Of a stretch of DNA of 55,653 nt, positions 18,106 to 26,298 are shown piece by piece. The position numbers were made by a program, and so were the translations under genes. This stretch comes from Bacteroidales bacterium (GTDB lineage Bacteria > Bacteroidota > Bacteroidia > Bacteroidales > F082). How positions within the stretch are numbered: the stretch's first letter is position 1; each line of letters starts with the position of its first letter. The DNA is taken from NCBI GenBank assembly GCA_024400425.1, contig JAKSMV010000024.1, positions 1-55,653 on the forward strand, given 5' to 3'. The notes under the pieces are model-generated. The model saw only the letters and a program-made list of their open reading frames with translations. It did not search any database and was not told the DNA's origin.

Positions 18106-19377
18106 ATGGAAAAAAGCGATTGTTTATACACCTCGTACCTTAACATACTGAAAGAAGAACTCGTGCCAGCCATGGGCTGCACCGAACCTATTTGCCTGGC
18201 CTACGCCGCCGCCAAGGCTCGCGAAGTGCTCGGGACAATGCCGAAACGCGTCAAGATTGAAGCCTCGGGCAACATCATCAAGAACGTGAAGAGCGTCATC
18301 GTGCCCAACACAGGCGGCATGAAGGGCCTCAAGGCATCAGTAGCAGCGGGCATCGTCGCCGGCAACGCCGACCAAGCCCTCGAAGTCATCGCCAACGTCA
18401 CGGAAGCCCAGATTGAAGACATCAAGCGCTTCCTCGACAACGTCCTGATGACCATCGAGCCCCTTAACCTGGTAGCCCGCCTCGACGTGGCAGTCAACCT
18501 CTACGATGGCGAGCATTCATCGAGAGTGCGCATCGCTGGCTTCCACACCAACATTGTGAGAATCGAAAAAGACGACAAAGTATTGTTCGACAGCGAATAT
18601 TCCGACAACCCCAACGCCAAGCTCACCGACCGCAGCTGCCTCAGCATGGACAAGATTTACGACTTCGCCAAGACTGCCGACATCGAGGACCTCAAGCCCC
18701 TCATCGGCCGTCAGCTCGAATGCAACCGTGCCATCGCCATGGAAGGCCTGAAGAACAGCTGGGGTGCCAACATCGGCAGCAACCTGCTGAAGATGAGCGA
18801 CGACATCCACCAGAAAGCCCGTGCCTGGGCCGCCGCTGGCAGCGACGCCCGCATGAGCGGCTGCTCGATGCCCGTCATCATCAACTCGGGCAGTGGCAAC
18901 CAAGGCATGACCACCTGCCTCCCCGTGCTGGCCTATGCCGAGCACTACGGTCTCAGCGAAGAAGCCACCATGCGTGCCGTGACCTTCGCCAACCTCACCA
19001 CCATCCATGAGAAGACCGGCATCGGCCGCCTTTCGGCCTACTGTGGTGCCGTCAGCGCCGGCTGTGCCGCTGGCTGTGGCGTCGCCTTCCTCATGGGTGC
19101 CGACCTCAACATCATCAGCCACACCCTCGAAAACGCCCTCGGCATGGCCGCTGGCATCGTGTGCGATGGCGCCAAGCCATCATGTGCCGGCAAGATAGCG
19201 CTGGCCGTCGAAGCCGGACTGCTGGGCTATGAGATGGCCAAGAGCGACGACGACTTTGTGGGTGGCGACGGCATCATCGGCGACGACGTCGAATCGACCA
19301 TCGACCACATTGGCCGCCTCGGCCGCAACGGCATGAAGGAGACGGATGTCGAGATCCTCAAAATCATGGTGGAATAA
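18106..19377 (+). CDS. cyuA: L-cysteine desulfidase family (CyuA/UPF0597)
   Basis: A 423-residue protein of the CyuA (YhaM, UPF0597, serine dehydratase alpha-like) family. Members are iron-sulfur enzymes that split L-cysteine into pyruvate, ammonia and sulfide. The conserved blocks are VPAMGCTEPICLAYAAAKA near the N-terminus, GSGNQGMTTCLPVLAYA, GRLSAYCGAVSAGCAAGCG and CDGAKPSCAGKIALAVEAG. The cysteines in GCTEP, SAGCAAGCG and PSCAGK are the likely cluster ligands. The length and both ends match the family. The next gene overlaps its stop by one base and encodes a Cys-rich redox protein, so the two probably act together. The start is ATG 18106, downstream of the promoter box. Confidence 0.88.
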   Translation: MEKSDCLYTSYLNILKEELVPAMGCTEPICLAYAAAKAREVLGTMPKRVKIEASGNIIKNVKSVIVPNTGGMKGLKASVAAGIVAGNADQALEVIANVTEAQIEDIKRFLDNVLMTIEPLNLVARLDVAVNLYDGEHSSRVRIAGFHTNIVRIEKDDKVLFDSEYSDNPNAKLTDRSCLSMDKIYDFAKTADIEDLKPLIGRQLECNRAIAMEGLKNSWGANIGSNLLKMSDDIHQKARAWAAAGSDARMSGCSMPVIINSGSGNQGMTTCLPVLAYAEHYGLSEEATMRAVTFANLTTIHEKTGIGRLSAYCGAVSAGCAAGCGVAFLMGADLNIISHTLENALGMAAGIVCDGAKPSCAGKIALAVEAGLLGYEMAKSDDDFVGGDGIIGDDVESTIDHIGRLGRNGMKETDVEILKIMVE

Positions 19378-19850
19378 TGTTCCAACTCACAGAAGACCAA
19401 ATCATCTCGCGTGCCGAGCAAGCCAAGGCCTATTTCACGGATGGCTATAACTGTGCACAATCGGTGTATATGGCCTATGCCGACCTCTTTGGCATCGACG
19501 CCAAGCAAGCCGCCATCATCGCCGCGCCTTTGGGCGGTGGCATGGGACGTTTGCGTGAGGTCTGCGGCGCATGCAGCGCGAGCTTCCTCGTGGCGGGACT
19601 GGCCATACCCTGCGACAATCCAAGCGACACAAATGCCAAAAGGGATTGTTATGCCATGGTGCAACGTCTTGCCGAACGTTTCCGCGAAGCGAATGGGAGC
19701 ATCATCTGCCGCGAGTTGCTTGGCCTAAGCGAGAAAAAGGAAAGCCCTACCCCATCGCCACGAACCGCAGCGTATTACAAGAAACGTCCGTGCGCGGAAC
19801 TGGTTTACATTTCTGCCTTGAATATCGGGAAAGAATTGTCAGGCCGCTGA
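19377..19850 (+). CDS. C_GCAxxG_C_C-family redox protein
   Basis: A 157-residue protein of the family named after its Cys pattern. It shows FTDGYNCAQSVYMAYADLFG, LGGGMGRLREVCGACSASFL and later single cysteines (IPCDN, RDCY, IICRELLG, RPCAELV). The usual C-G-A-x-x-G here reads C-G-A-C-S-A, with an additional Cys and loss of the final Gly. The family is thought to be redox-active or metal-binding, but no reaction is established. Its ATG overlaps the cyuA stop, which suggests a partner role in cysteine or sulfide handling. Confidence 0.8.
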   Translation: MFQLTEDQIISRAEQAKAYFTDGYNCAQSVYMAYADLFGIDAKQAAIIAAPLGGGMGRLREVCGACSASFLVAGLAIPCDNPSDTNAKRDCYAMVQRLAERFREANGSIICRELLGLSEKKESPTPSPRTAAYYKKRPCAELVYISALNIGKELSGR

Positions 19851-19868
19851 GCGGAGTCGGTGCCCACA

Positions 19869-20507
19869 TCACTCCTCGCCAATCATTTCACCTTCTTCGT
19901 AAATCACGACACGTGTGAGGGTGCCATCAGGATTGTAATAGTATTCGCGGCCATGCTTTAAGTTATCCTTATAGTTGGTGACCAGGCATCTGTAGCCTGT
20001 TTGATCGTAGCTGGTCTGCATACCCGTGCCATGGTCGAAGTCAGCCTTGGCAGCCAACTCACCTTCGGGATAGAAAATCAGCCACGAGCCGTCCATCATG
20101 TCATCGGCATACTGGCCATCCTGAAAGACCTGACCGTTCTCATACCATTTCTTGAAGTCGCCATTGAGGAGGCCATCCTTGTAATGCTCTTCGGATGCCA
20201 AGATTCCGTTCAAGGTATAGGAATGATAGACGCTATCGAGTTCGCCATTCTTGTAGTAGCAATCTTCCATCAATTTGCCGTTTTCGTGCCAACGCATGAA
20301 GTGGCCATCCTTCACGTTGTCCTTGAAAGTGGCTTGCATCAGCGGCTTGCCATTGGCATAATACCAGAAGCACTCGCCATTGAGTTTCTCGTTCTCATAG
20401 CGAAGTTCCGACTTGAGGGTGCCATCATCGAAATACGACTTCTTGGTGCCGTCGTCACACGAGGCGAAGGCCACGAGAAGCATTACCAGACCGAAAAGCT
20501 TTTTCAT
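19869..20507 (-). CDS. MORN-repeat lipoprotein
   Basis: A 212-residue lipoprotein (MKKLFGLVMLLVAFASC, lipobox F-A-S-C). It is followed by at least six MORN_2-type units, each about 23 residues and built on the pattern G-x-x-x-x-Y/W-x-x-N-G-K, for example NGDFKKWYENGQVFQDGQY. Such proteins are often annotated as YwqK-family antitoxins, but most are probably surface proteins. It overlaps the upstream LysM gene by 4 nt (ATGA), so it is translated after it. Its 3' end is 18 bp from the convergent C_GCAxxG_C_C gene. Confidence 0.75.
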   Translation of the reverse strand: MKKLFGLVMLLVAFASCDDGTKKSYFDDGTLKSELRYENEKLNGECFWYYANGKPLMQATFKDNVKDGHFMRWHENGKLMEDCYYKNGELDSVYHSYTLNGILASEEHYKDGLLNGDFKKWYENGQVFQDGQYADDMMDGSWLIFYPEGELAAKADFDHGTGMQTSYDQTGYRCLVTNYKDNLKHGREYYYNPDGTLTRVVIYEEGEMIGEE

Positions 20508-22585
20508 TGCGCATTCATTTCATTTTGTTGGAAAGGATCGAGATGGTGCAACTCTATCGAGTTGGCGTCATACTGATACATTCTCCAGTATTGATTTTCC
20601 AAACCACGGTTAGTGCCTGTGCCGATAAAGTGATAGGAAGAGCGGAGCAACGGGATGTCGAACGATGGCAAGCAGCCTATCATGTCGGGACCATAGTTCA
20701 TCAGGGCGTTGAGGAAATACCAAGCCGCATCGAAGCCTTCGAAAGCATAATCGAGTGGCTCACAGTCGTATTTCTTCCTGAATTTCAGCACGAAACGAGA
20801 GACGTCATGGTCGGCATAATCGACGAATCCTGCATCCATGTAGATGGCATTCATTTGCAAGAGCGTTTCGACCGACAGTTTCTCGAACTTGTCCCATTCG
20901 GGCAAAGCGACTAAGGTAATCGGATAGTGCATGGCCGATTTCTTCAGGCCATTGAGCACCTGGGTCGAGAACACATTATTGTCGCTGACGGTCACGACGA
21001 AGTTGGTACGGACCCCCGAGAACTTCGATATCATGGTGGAAAGCTCTTTCTGTGGATACCTTCTCACCTCGTTCACAATCATCACCTTTGAGTCGGCATC
21101 CTGTTCCAGTTCCTTCGTGGAATAGACCTGCCCCTCAACCGTGATGGTAGAGACTATCTGCTTGCCCATCTCCTGACGGGCACTTTCGTCTTTCGCATAT
21201 TGCAGGATGTCGTCGTGACCGACCGCCACATCCTCGTTGATAGCCAAGGTCAGCTGACGTTCCAATTCATCGAGGAACAAGGAGTCAGCCGCTTTTTCTT
21301 GGCTAAGGATAAACACATTGGCATCACGATATTGGTTTTTCACCAAAGCGGCAACTTCATGGATCTGGCCATAGAGATTAGGCTTCAGCTTCACCACGTT
21401 CGGGCAGTCGTCGAGGATGCTTTCGCGCGTTGACAACGGATTGACCAACACAACACCCTTCTCCTTGGCATACTCCGACACAACCGCAAACGACTTTCCG
21501 AAGAACGGGCCTATAATCAGGTCGAAATCATCATCTTGCATCTGTTCGACGGCCCTATGTGCCGTAGCGACGTTATCGGTGACATCCATCACGGTGAGGT
21601 TGAGCTTGAGGCCATAATTGGCGACCAACGAATCGACGGCCACCATGAATCCTTCATAGAACTGAAGGAACGAGAAGGCGCGCGACTTTTGTGCTTGAGC
21701 CAGAGTCTCTTTTGAGACGTCGATATTCGCAACCTCGTTGAGATAAAGCGGCACCAGCAAGGCCACGCGATAGCGATTATGGGCATTGTCAGGATCGACG
21801 ACGCACTCAACCACAGGCTCGGGTTCCTCGACAACGGCCTGAGGTTCTTCAACAACAGCTTGAGGCTCATCGGCGACTGGCTGTCCTTCTTCAAGGACCA
21901 TTTCCGGCTCCTCGATGGCAGCAGCAGGAAGTTCGGCAGTTACAGGATCAATAGGAATCAGGACAATCTGTCCGGCAAAGACACGCGAACCCACCGACAT
22001 GTTCTTATCGCGGAATTCGTCTTCCGAGACCTTCCAACGTCTTATCAATGAGGAAGTACGTTCCTGCTCTTCAACCTTATGGACGATATAATCGTCGTCG
22101 TTGGCAATAGCCGGCACCTTGATGGCCATGCCCGTAGGCGGATAGTTGTCCAAACCCGGATTGATGGCCTTGAAATCAGCCACATCGATGCCGAATTTCT
22201 TGGCGATGTCATACAAGTCCTCGCCACGTTTGACGACATAAGTGCCATTCTCATCAAGCTGGACTTGCTGAGGTTCGGGTGAAGGCACAACCACTGTTTC
22301 TTCAACAGGTTCCATTTCAGCACTTTGTTCTTCAACGACAGGGATACCAATGACCATATCGGCCTTTAGGCCATCGTTCACTTCTGGATTCAGACGAGTG
22401 ATTTCCTCTATCGAAACGCCATAGGCCTTTGAAAGGCCATAAAGCGTCTGCCCTGCTTCAACATGATGCATGTAATACTCAACGTCTCCGATTTTCACGA
22501 TTTCGGACGAACGGACCACACTCACTTGAGCCAATAGCCACACGGGGGCGACCAAAAGCATCAAAATGACCAAATACTTCCTCAT
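20504..22585 (-). CDS. LysM protein fused to a periplasmic-binding-protein domain
   Basis: A 693-residue exported protein with a signal peptide ending near LLAQ. There are two clear LysM domains (YYMHHVEAGQTLYGLSKAYG at about residue 37, and TYVVKRGEDLYDIAKKFGID at about 114) and a weaker third near 168. They are followed by an acidic Pro/Glu/Val linker (EEPQAVVEEPQAVVEEPEP). From about residue 270 a type I periplasmic-binding fold runs to the end (YRVALLVPLYLNE, DLIIGPFFGKSFAVVSEYAK, VVLVNPLS). LysM should anchor it to peptidoglycan. The ligand is unknown and no permease is adjacent. The architecture resembles receptors of the amino-acid-binding class, but a cell-wall sensing role is also possible. 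Confidence 0.8.
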   Translation of the reverse strand: MRKYLVILMLLVAPVWLLAQVSVVRSSEIVKIGDVEYYMHHVEAGQTLYGLSKAYGVSIEEITRLNPEVNDGLKADMVIGIPVVEEQSAEMEPVEETVVVPSPEPQQVQLDENGTYVVKRGEDLYDIAKKFGIDVADFKAINPGLDNYPPTGMAIKVPAIANDDDYIVHKVEEQERTSSLIRRWKVSEDEFRDKNMSVGSRVFAGQIVLIPIDPVTAELPAAAIEEPEMVLEEGQPVADEPQAVVEEPQAVVEEPEPVVECVVDPDNAHNRYRVALLVPLYLNEVANIDVSKETLAQAQKSRAFSFLQFYEGFMVAVDSLVANYGLKLNLTVMDVTDNVATAHRAVEQMQDDDFDLIIGPFFGKSFAVVSEYAKEKGVVLVNPLSTRESILDDCPNVVKLKPNLYGQIHEVAALVKNQYRDANVFILSQEKAADSLFLDELERQLTLAINEDVAVGHDDILQYAKDESARQEMGKQIVSTITVEGQVYSTKELEQDADSKVMIVNEVRRYPQKELSTMISKFSGVRTNFVVTVSDNNVFSTQVLNGLKKSAMHYPITLVALPEWDKFEKLSVETLLQMNAIYMDAGFVDYADHDVSRFVLKFRKKYDCEPLDYAFEGFDAAWYFLNALMNYGPDMIGCLPSFDIPLLRSSYHFIGTGTNRGLENQYWRMYQYDANSIELHHLDPFQQNEMNAQ

Positions 22586-22609
22586 AAATCAAATTTCAAG
22601 AATTGGCCG

Positions 22610-22617
22610 CAAAAATA
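22610..22617 (-). promoter_or_regulatory. -7 box of the LysM gene
   Basis: On the minus strand TATTTTTG, 25 bp before the ATG at 22585. It drives the LysM-MORN gene pair. Confidence 0.6.
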
Positions 22618-22660
22618 CAAAATTATTAGCCTCAATGAGATTATCAATGCCATTTTTCAC

Positions 22661-22668
22661 TATTTTTG
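22661..22668 (+). promoter_or_regulatory. -7 box of typA
   Basis: TATTTTTG, perfect match, 35 bp before the typA ATG. It is divergent from the LysM promoter 44 bp away. Confidence 0.6.
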
Positions 22669-22702
22669 CAATTTCTAATTTTTATAGCTTTAATATAGTA
22701 AT

Positions 22703-24517
22703 ATGCAGAGCATCAGAAACATAGCTATCATAGCACACGTTGACCACGGCAAGACCACGTTGGTTGACCGTATATTGCATCAATCGAAATTATTCAAGGA
22801 ATCGGAAGAAGAGAGCGGACAGCTCATCCTCGACAACAACGACCTGGAACGCGAACGCGGCATCACCATTTTGTCGAAAAACGTTTCGGTGAGATATAAA
22901 GACGTAAAAATCAACATTATCGATACTCCCGGCCACGCTGATTTCGGCGGCGAAGTTGAGCGTGTGCTTAACATGGCCGATGGTGTGTTGCTTCTCGTTG
23001 ACGCTTTCGAAGGCCCAATGCCGCAAACCCGTTTCGTGCTCCAGAAAGCCATCGAACTGGGACTGAAGCCTATCGTTGTAATTAATAAGGTAGATAAGCC
23101 CAACTGTCGTCCCGACGAAGTTCAGGAAGCCGTCTTCGACCTCATGTTCAACCTTGGCGCTACCGAAGACCAGCTCGATTTCCCGACCGTTTACGGCTCG
23201 TCGAAGCAAGGTTGGATGTCGGACGACTGGAACAACGTCACCAACGACGTGTCGCACCTGCTTGACGTCATCATCGACACCATTCCCGAAGCCAAGTATG
23301 AAGAAGGCACTCCACAGATGCTGATCACCTCGTTGGACTACAGTTCATACGTAGGCCGTATCGCCGTGGGCCGTCTGAAGCGCGGCTCGTTGCAGGCTGG
23401 CATGAACGTGAGCCTCGTGAAACGCGACGGCAGCGTCGTCCGCAGCACCATCAAAGAGCTCTATACCTTTGAAGGCTTAGGCAAGGAACGCACGAAGAAC
23501 CCTGTCCGCGCAGGCGACATCATCGCGCTGATGGGCATCGACGACTTCGAAATCGGCGACACCGTTGCCGACTACGAGAATCCTGAAGGCCTCCCTCCTA
23601 TCAAGGTTGACGAACCTACGATGAGCATGCTGTTCACCATCAACAACTCCCCATTCTTCGGCAAGGAAGGCAAATACGTGACCTCACGTCACCTGCGCGA
23701 ACGTCTATACAAGGAGACAGAGAAGAACCTCGCCTTGAAGGTGGAAGACACCGACTCGCCCGACTCGCTGATGGTCTATGGCCGTGGCATCCTTCACCTC
23801 AGCATCCTCATCGAGACCATGCGCCGCGAAGGCTACGAATTCCAGTTGGGACAACCTAAGGTCATCGTCAAATACATCGACGACGTGAAGTGCGAACCTA
23901 TGGAAAGCCTCACCGTGCTGGTGCCAGAAGACTTCTCGGGCCGTGTCATCGAGCAAGTGAGCACACGCAAGGGCGAGATGACCCAGATGGAGCCAAAGGG
24001 CGACCGCATGTGCCTCGAGTTCGACATCCCATCGCGCGGCCTCATCGGCTTGCGTAACGTGCTGCTCACCGTCACCGAAGGCGAAGCCATCGTGTCGAGC
24101 CGCTTCAAGGCCTACGAACCTTGGAAGGGCGAGATGCCTTCGCGCAACGTGGGTGCGCTCATCTCCATGGAAACCGGACCAGCCATCCCTTATGCCATCT
24201 GGAAACTCCAAGACCGTGGCACGTTCTTCATCAACCCGAACGAAGACGTGTATGCCGGCGAAGTCATCGGCGAGAACACCCGCTCGAACGACATCGTGCT
24301 GAACGTCAACAAGGAGAAACACCTTACCAACGTGCGTGCATCAGGCTCCGACGAAGCCATCCGACTGATTCCACCTGTCAGATTCTCACTGGAAGAGTAC
24401 ATGGAATACATCCGCGACGACGAGTACCTCGAAGTGACGCCTAAGAGCCTCCGCTTGCGCAAAATCATCCTCGACGAACTGGAGCGCAAGAGAGCCAACC
24501 GCCACAATGAGGCATAA
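22703..24517 (+). CDS. typA: Translational GTPase TypA/BipA
   Basis: A 604-residue ribosome-associated GTPase involved in 50S assembly and stress adaptation. G1 is AHVDHGKTT, switch I ends in [12 protein letters not shown]3 is DTPGHADF, G4 is NKVDK and G5 is SSKQG. Then come the EF-G-like beta domain, domain III ([20 protein letters not shown]), domain V, and the TypA-specific C-terminal domain with [15 protein letters not shown]. The length is normal for the family. It has its own promoter and a terminator, so it is a single-gene unit. Confidence 0.97.
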   Translation: MQSIRNIAIIAHVDHGKTTLVDRILHQSKLFKESEEESGQLILDNNDLERERGITILSKNVSVRYKDVKINIIDTPGHADFGGEVERVLNMADGVLLLVDAFEGPMPQTRFVLQKAIELGLKPIVVINKVDKPNCRPDEVQEAVFDLMFNLGATEDQLDFPTVYGSSKQGWMSDDWNNVTNDVSHLLDVIIDTIPEAKYEEGTPQMLITSLDYSSYVGRIAVGRLKRGSLQAGMNVSLVKRDGSVVRSTIKELYTFEGLGKERTKNPVRAGDIIALMGIDDFEIGDTVADYENPEGLPPIKVDEPTMSMLFTINNSPFFGKEGKYVTSRHLRERLYKETEKNLALKVEDTDSPDSLMVYGRGILHLSILIETMRREGYEFQLGQPKVIVKYIDDVKCEPMESLTVLVPEDFSGRVIEQVSTRKGEMTQMEPKGDRMCLEFDIPSRGLIGLRNVLLTVTEGEAIVSSRFKAYEPWKGEMPSRNVGALISMETGPAIPYAIWKLQDRGTFFINPNEDVYAGEVIGENTRSNDIVLNVNKEKHLTNVRASGSDEAIRLIPPVRFSLEEYMEYIRDDEYLEVTPKSLRLRKIILDELERKRANRHNEA

Positions 24518-24555
24518 GATTATCAAGACCTTATTTTAAGGAAAAATAATTCAAG

Positions 24556-24583
24556 AAAGTCGGGTGTTACATCCGACTTTTTT
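24556..24583 (+). terminator. Terminator after typA
   Basis: AAAGTCGG and CCGACTTT flank a 9-base loop and are followed by TTT. Confidence 0.75.
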
Positions 24584-24679
24584 GCGTAATATTGCAAACT
24601 TATTGAACCCTGTCTGACACATTTGCCAGCAGACATAGATATTTTATCGGAAACTATTGATAATCAAAAAGAAAGCATC

Positions 24680-25282
24680 ATGTCAAAAATAAAAAGAACA
24701 CTTATTATCATATTCGTTGCATTAGGACTTTCCTCTTGCGAAGTGATGAACCAAGTCGCTAATCAGGCCGCCCAGATGTACAATCTCAAGAATTGCACTT
24801 TCGACTTCAACAATGTCAACCGAATCCAGATGCTTGGCATCGATTTGAGCAAAGGCATGGACAAGAGCGACTTGAATGTCACTCAGCTGCTCTCACTCAC
24901 CAACGCCATCATGAAGAAGAGCCTGCCCGTGTCGTTCAACGTCAACCTCGACGTGAACAACCCCAACGGCATCGCCGCTTCGATGGCCAAGATGGATTAC
25001 ATCGTGACGCTCAATGGCAAGGAAGTCATCAGCACCTCGATGAACCAAGCCATCAACGTGCCAAGCAACTCGAGCAGCGTCATCTCCATTCCGATTTCCA
25101 CCGACCTGTTCAAGTTGTTCAACAGCGAGACCTCCGATGCCATCGTCAACCTGGCATTCAAATTGGCCGGTGCGCAGAGCGAGCCCGTCAATGTTGGCAT
25201 TAAGGTAAAGCCCTACATCAACATCAACGGTCATCAGTTGGCTTATCCTGACTATATTAACTTAAATAAAGAATTAAAATAA
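24680..25282 (+). CDS. LEA14/WHy-like lipoprotein
   Basis: A 200-residue predicted lipoprotein. ATG 24680 gives MSKIKRTLIIIFVALGLSSC with lipobox L-S-S-C; an earlier ATG at 24623 would bury the signal. The mature part shows the LEA_2 pattern of a beta-sandwich: NLKNCTFDFNNVNRIQMLGI, FNVNLDVNNPNG, and MDYIVTLNGKEVISTSMNQ followed by INVPSNSSSVISIPIS. Bacterial LEA_2 lipoproteins have no agreed biochemical role. It precedes a membrane protein gene by 12 bp. Confidence 0.65.
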   Translation: MSKIKRTLIIIFVALGLSSCEVMNQVANQAAQMYNLKNCTFDFNNVNRIQMLGIDLSKGMDKSDLNVTQLLSLTNAIMKKSLPVSFNVNLDVNNPNGIAASMAKMDYIVTLNGKEVISTSMNQAINVPSNSSSVISIPISTDLFKLFNSETSDAIVNLAFKLAGAQSEPVNVGIKVKPYININGHQLAYPDYINLNKELK

Positions 25283-25294
25283 TATATTCCCCCA

Positions 25295-26062
25295 ATGGCA
25301 AATTATACTGAGAAGCATTACAGTATCGATGCCGGAGAAGGCTTCAAGATGGAAGGCTGTCCCTATTCTCTTTATGAGGATGGCCATGATGTAATCAACT
25401 TCATCATTCCACCACGAGGCTATAAATTTGCCGGTTTCAAACTTGTTGAACTTCCCAACAACCAGATTTACGACGGCAAGTTGCTTGCCATGTACGAGAA
25501 AGAGCCTATCACCAACATCCTTGCCGCCAACCTATGGAAGATTTTGCTTGGCGTGGGTGCGGTTGCCGTCATCATCCTTATCATCGTCTTGGCATCAGGC
25601 ATTTCGAAATCTCCCAAGCAGACACCCGTGAAGCCTGCCGAACCGACCGAATTGCAGACTCCTATCATCGACACTCTCATCACAGACACATTGTCACTCG
25701 TGACCGACACCATATCCGATTCCATCCAGAATGACTCGACAGGTATCATCCTTGACCTCTCCGACCGCGTCAGCGTGCCTGAACAGGAGCAAGTTCAAGT
25801 CGATCCAAACGACACCTTCAAGCAAGAGTTCTGGGACTTGATTCACACAAGAACCATCCAAATGGACCCTTACGATGCGCTTTACAAGAACTACAAGGAC
25901 AAAGTCTCCGGCGATGAATATGAATATCTCAGACTTACCGTACTCAAGGACTGGGCAACTTACAAAGTTTGGTACAACAAGCTGAAGAAGATACCTGAAA
26001 GCAAGCTAAAATCCATCGAAACGGTCAGTCAACTGATTCAGGAGCTGGATGCAGTGGAATGA
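25295..26062 (+). CDS. Single-pass membrane protein, function unknown
   Basis: A 255-residue protein with a cytoplasmic N-terminal domain of about 75 residues (HYSIDAGEGFKMEGCPYSLY, then INFIIPPRGYKFAGFKL). One membrane helix follows at about 82-105 (LWKILLGVGAVAVIILIIVL), then a Thr/Asp-rich linker (TLITDTLSLVTDTISDSIQN), then a helical C-terminal domain. No family was recognised. The order suggests a signal-passing or scaffolding protein with a periplasmic domain. It probably shares a transcript with the LEA-like lipoprotein. Confidence 0.6.
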   Translation: MANYTEKHYSIDAGEGFKMEGCPYSLYEDGHDVINFIIPPRGYKFAGFKLVELPNNQIYDGKLLAMYEKEPITNILAANLWKILLGVGAVAVIILIIVLASGISKSPKQTPVKPAEPTELQTPIIDTLITDTLSLVTDTISDSIQNDSTGIILDLSDRVSVPEQEQVQVDPNDTFKQEFWDLIHTRTIQMDPYDALYKNYKDKVSGDEYEYLRLTVLKDWATYKVWYNKLKKIPESKLKSIETVSQLIQELDAVE

Positions 26063-26088
26063 TGTGGAATTGAGAATAACACAAAGTG

Positions 26089-26154
26089 ACGCTTCGGCTC
26101 CGCTCAGCGTCCAACAAGTCAAAAAAATCAACGCTTCGGCTCCGCTCAGCGTCC
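26089..26154. repeat. Two copies of a 24-bp hairpin repeat
   Basis: Identical 24-bp units start at 26089 and 26131 (ACGCTTCGGCTCCGCTC..., ending AGCGTCC). Each can form a small GACGCT/AGCGTC-type stem. They are placed in the leader of gcvP. Confidence 0.75.
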
Positions 26155-26160
26155 CACAAA

Positions 26161-26254
26161 GTCCCAAAGTCAAATTGTCCCTCAGTCCCAAAGTCAAATT
26201 GTCCCACAAAATCCCAAAGTCTAATTGTCCCTCAGTCCCAAAGTCAAATTGTCC
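26161..26254. repeat. Four tandem copies of a 20-bp repeat upstream of gcvP
   Basis: The unit GTCCCAAAGTCAAATTGTCC is at 26161-26180, 26185-26204, 26211-26230 (two changes) and 26235-26254, with periods of 24, 26 and 24. It lies 45 bp before the gcvP ATG. It could bind a regulator or be a slippage-prone sequence. No glycine riboswitch fold was recognised. Confidence 0.8.
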
Positions 26255-26298
26255 CCAAGTCAATTCAACAACAAACAACAAACATAAACAACAAGACA

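Noticed and set aside
17818..18151. Short frames on both strands between array and cyuA
   Set aside because: They have no recognisable domain, overlap each other, and lie across the cyuA promoter.
26161..26254. A small CRISPR-like array
   Set aside because: The spacing between units is only 4-6 bases, so there are no spacers.
26086..26298. N-terminal extension of gcvP by 71 codons
   Set aside because: It would translate two families of short DNA repeats and has no counterpart in P-proteins.
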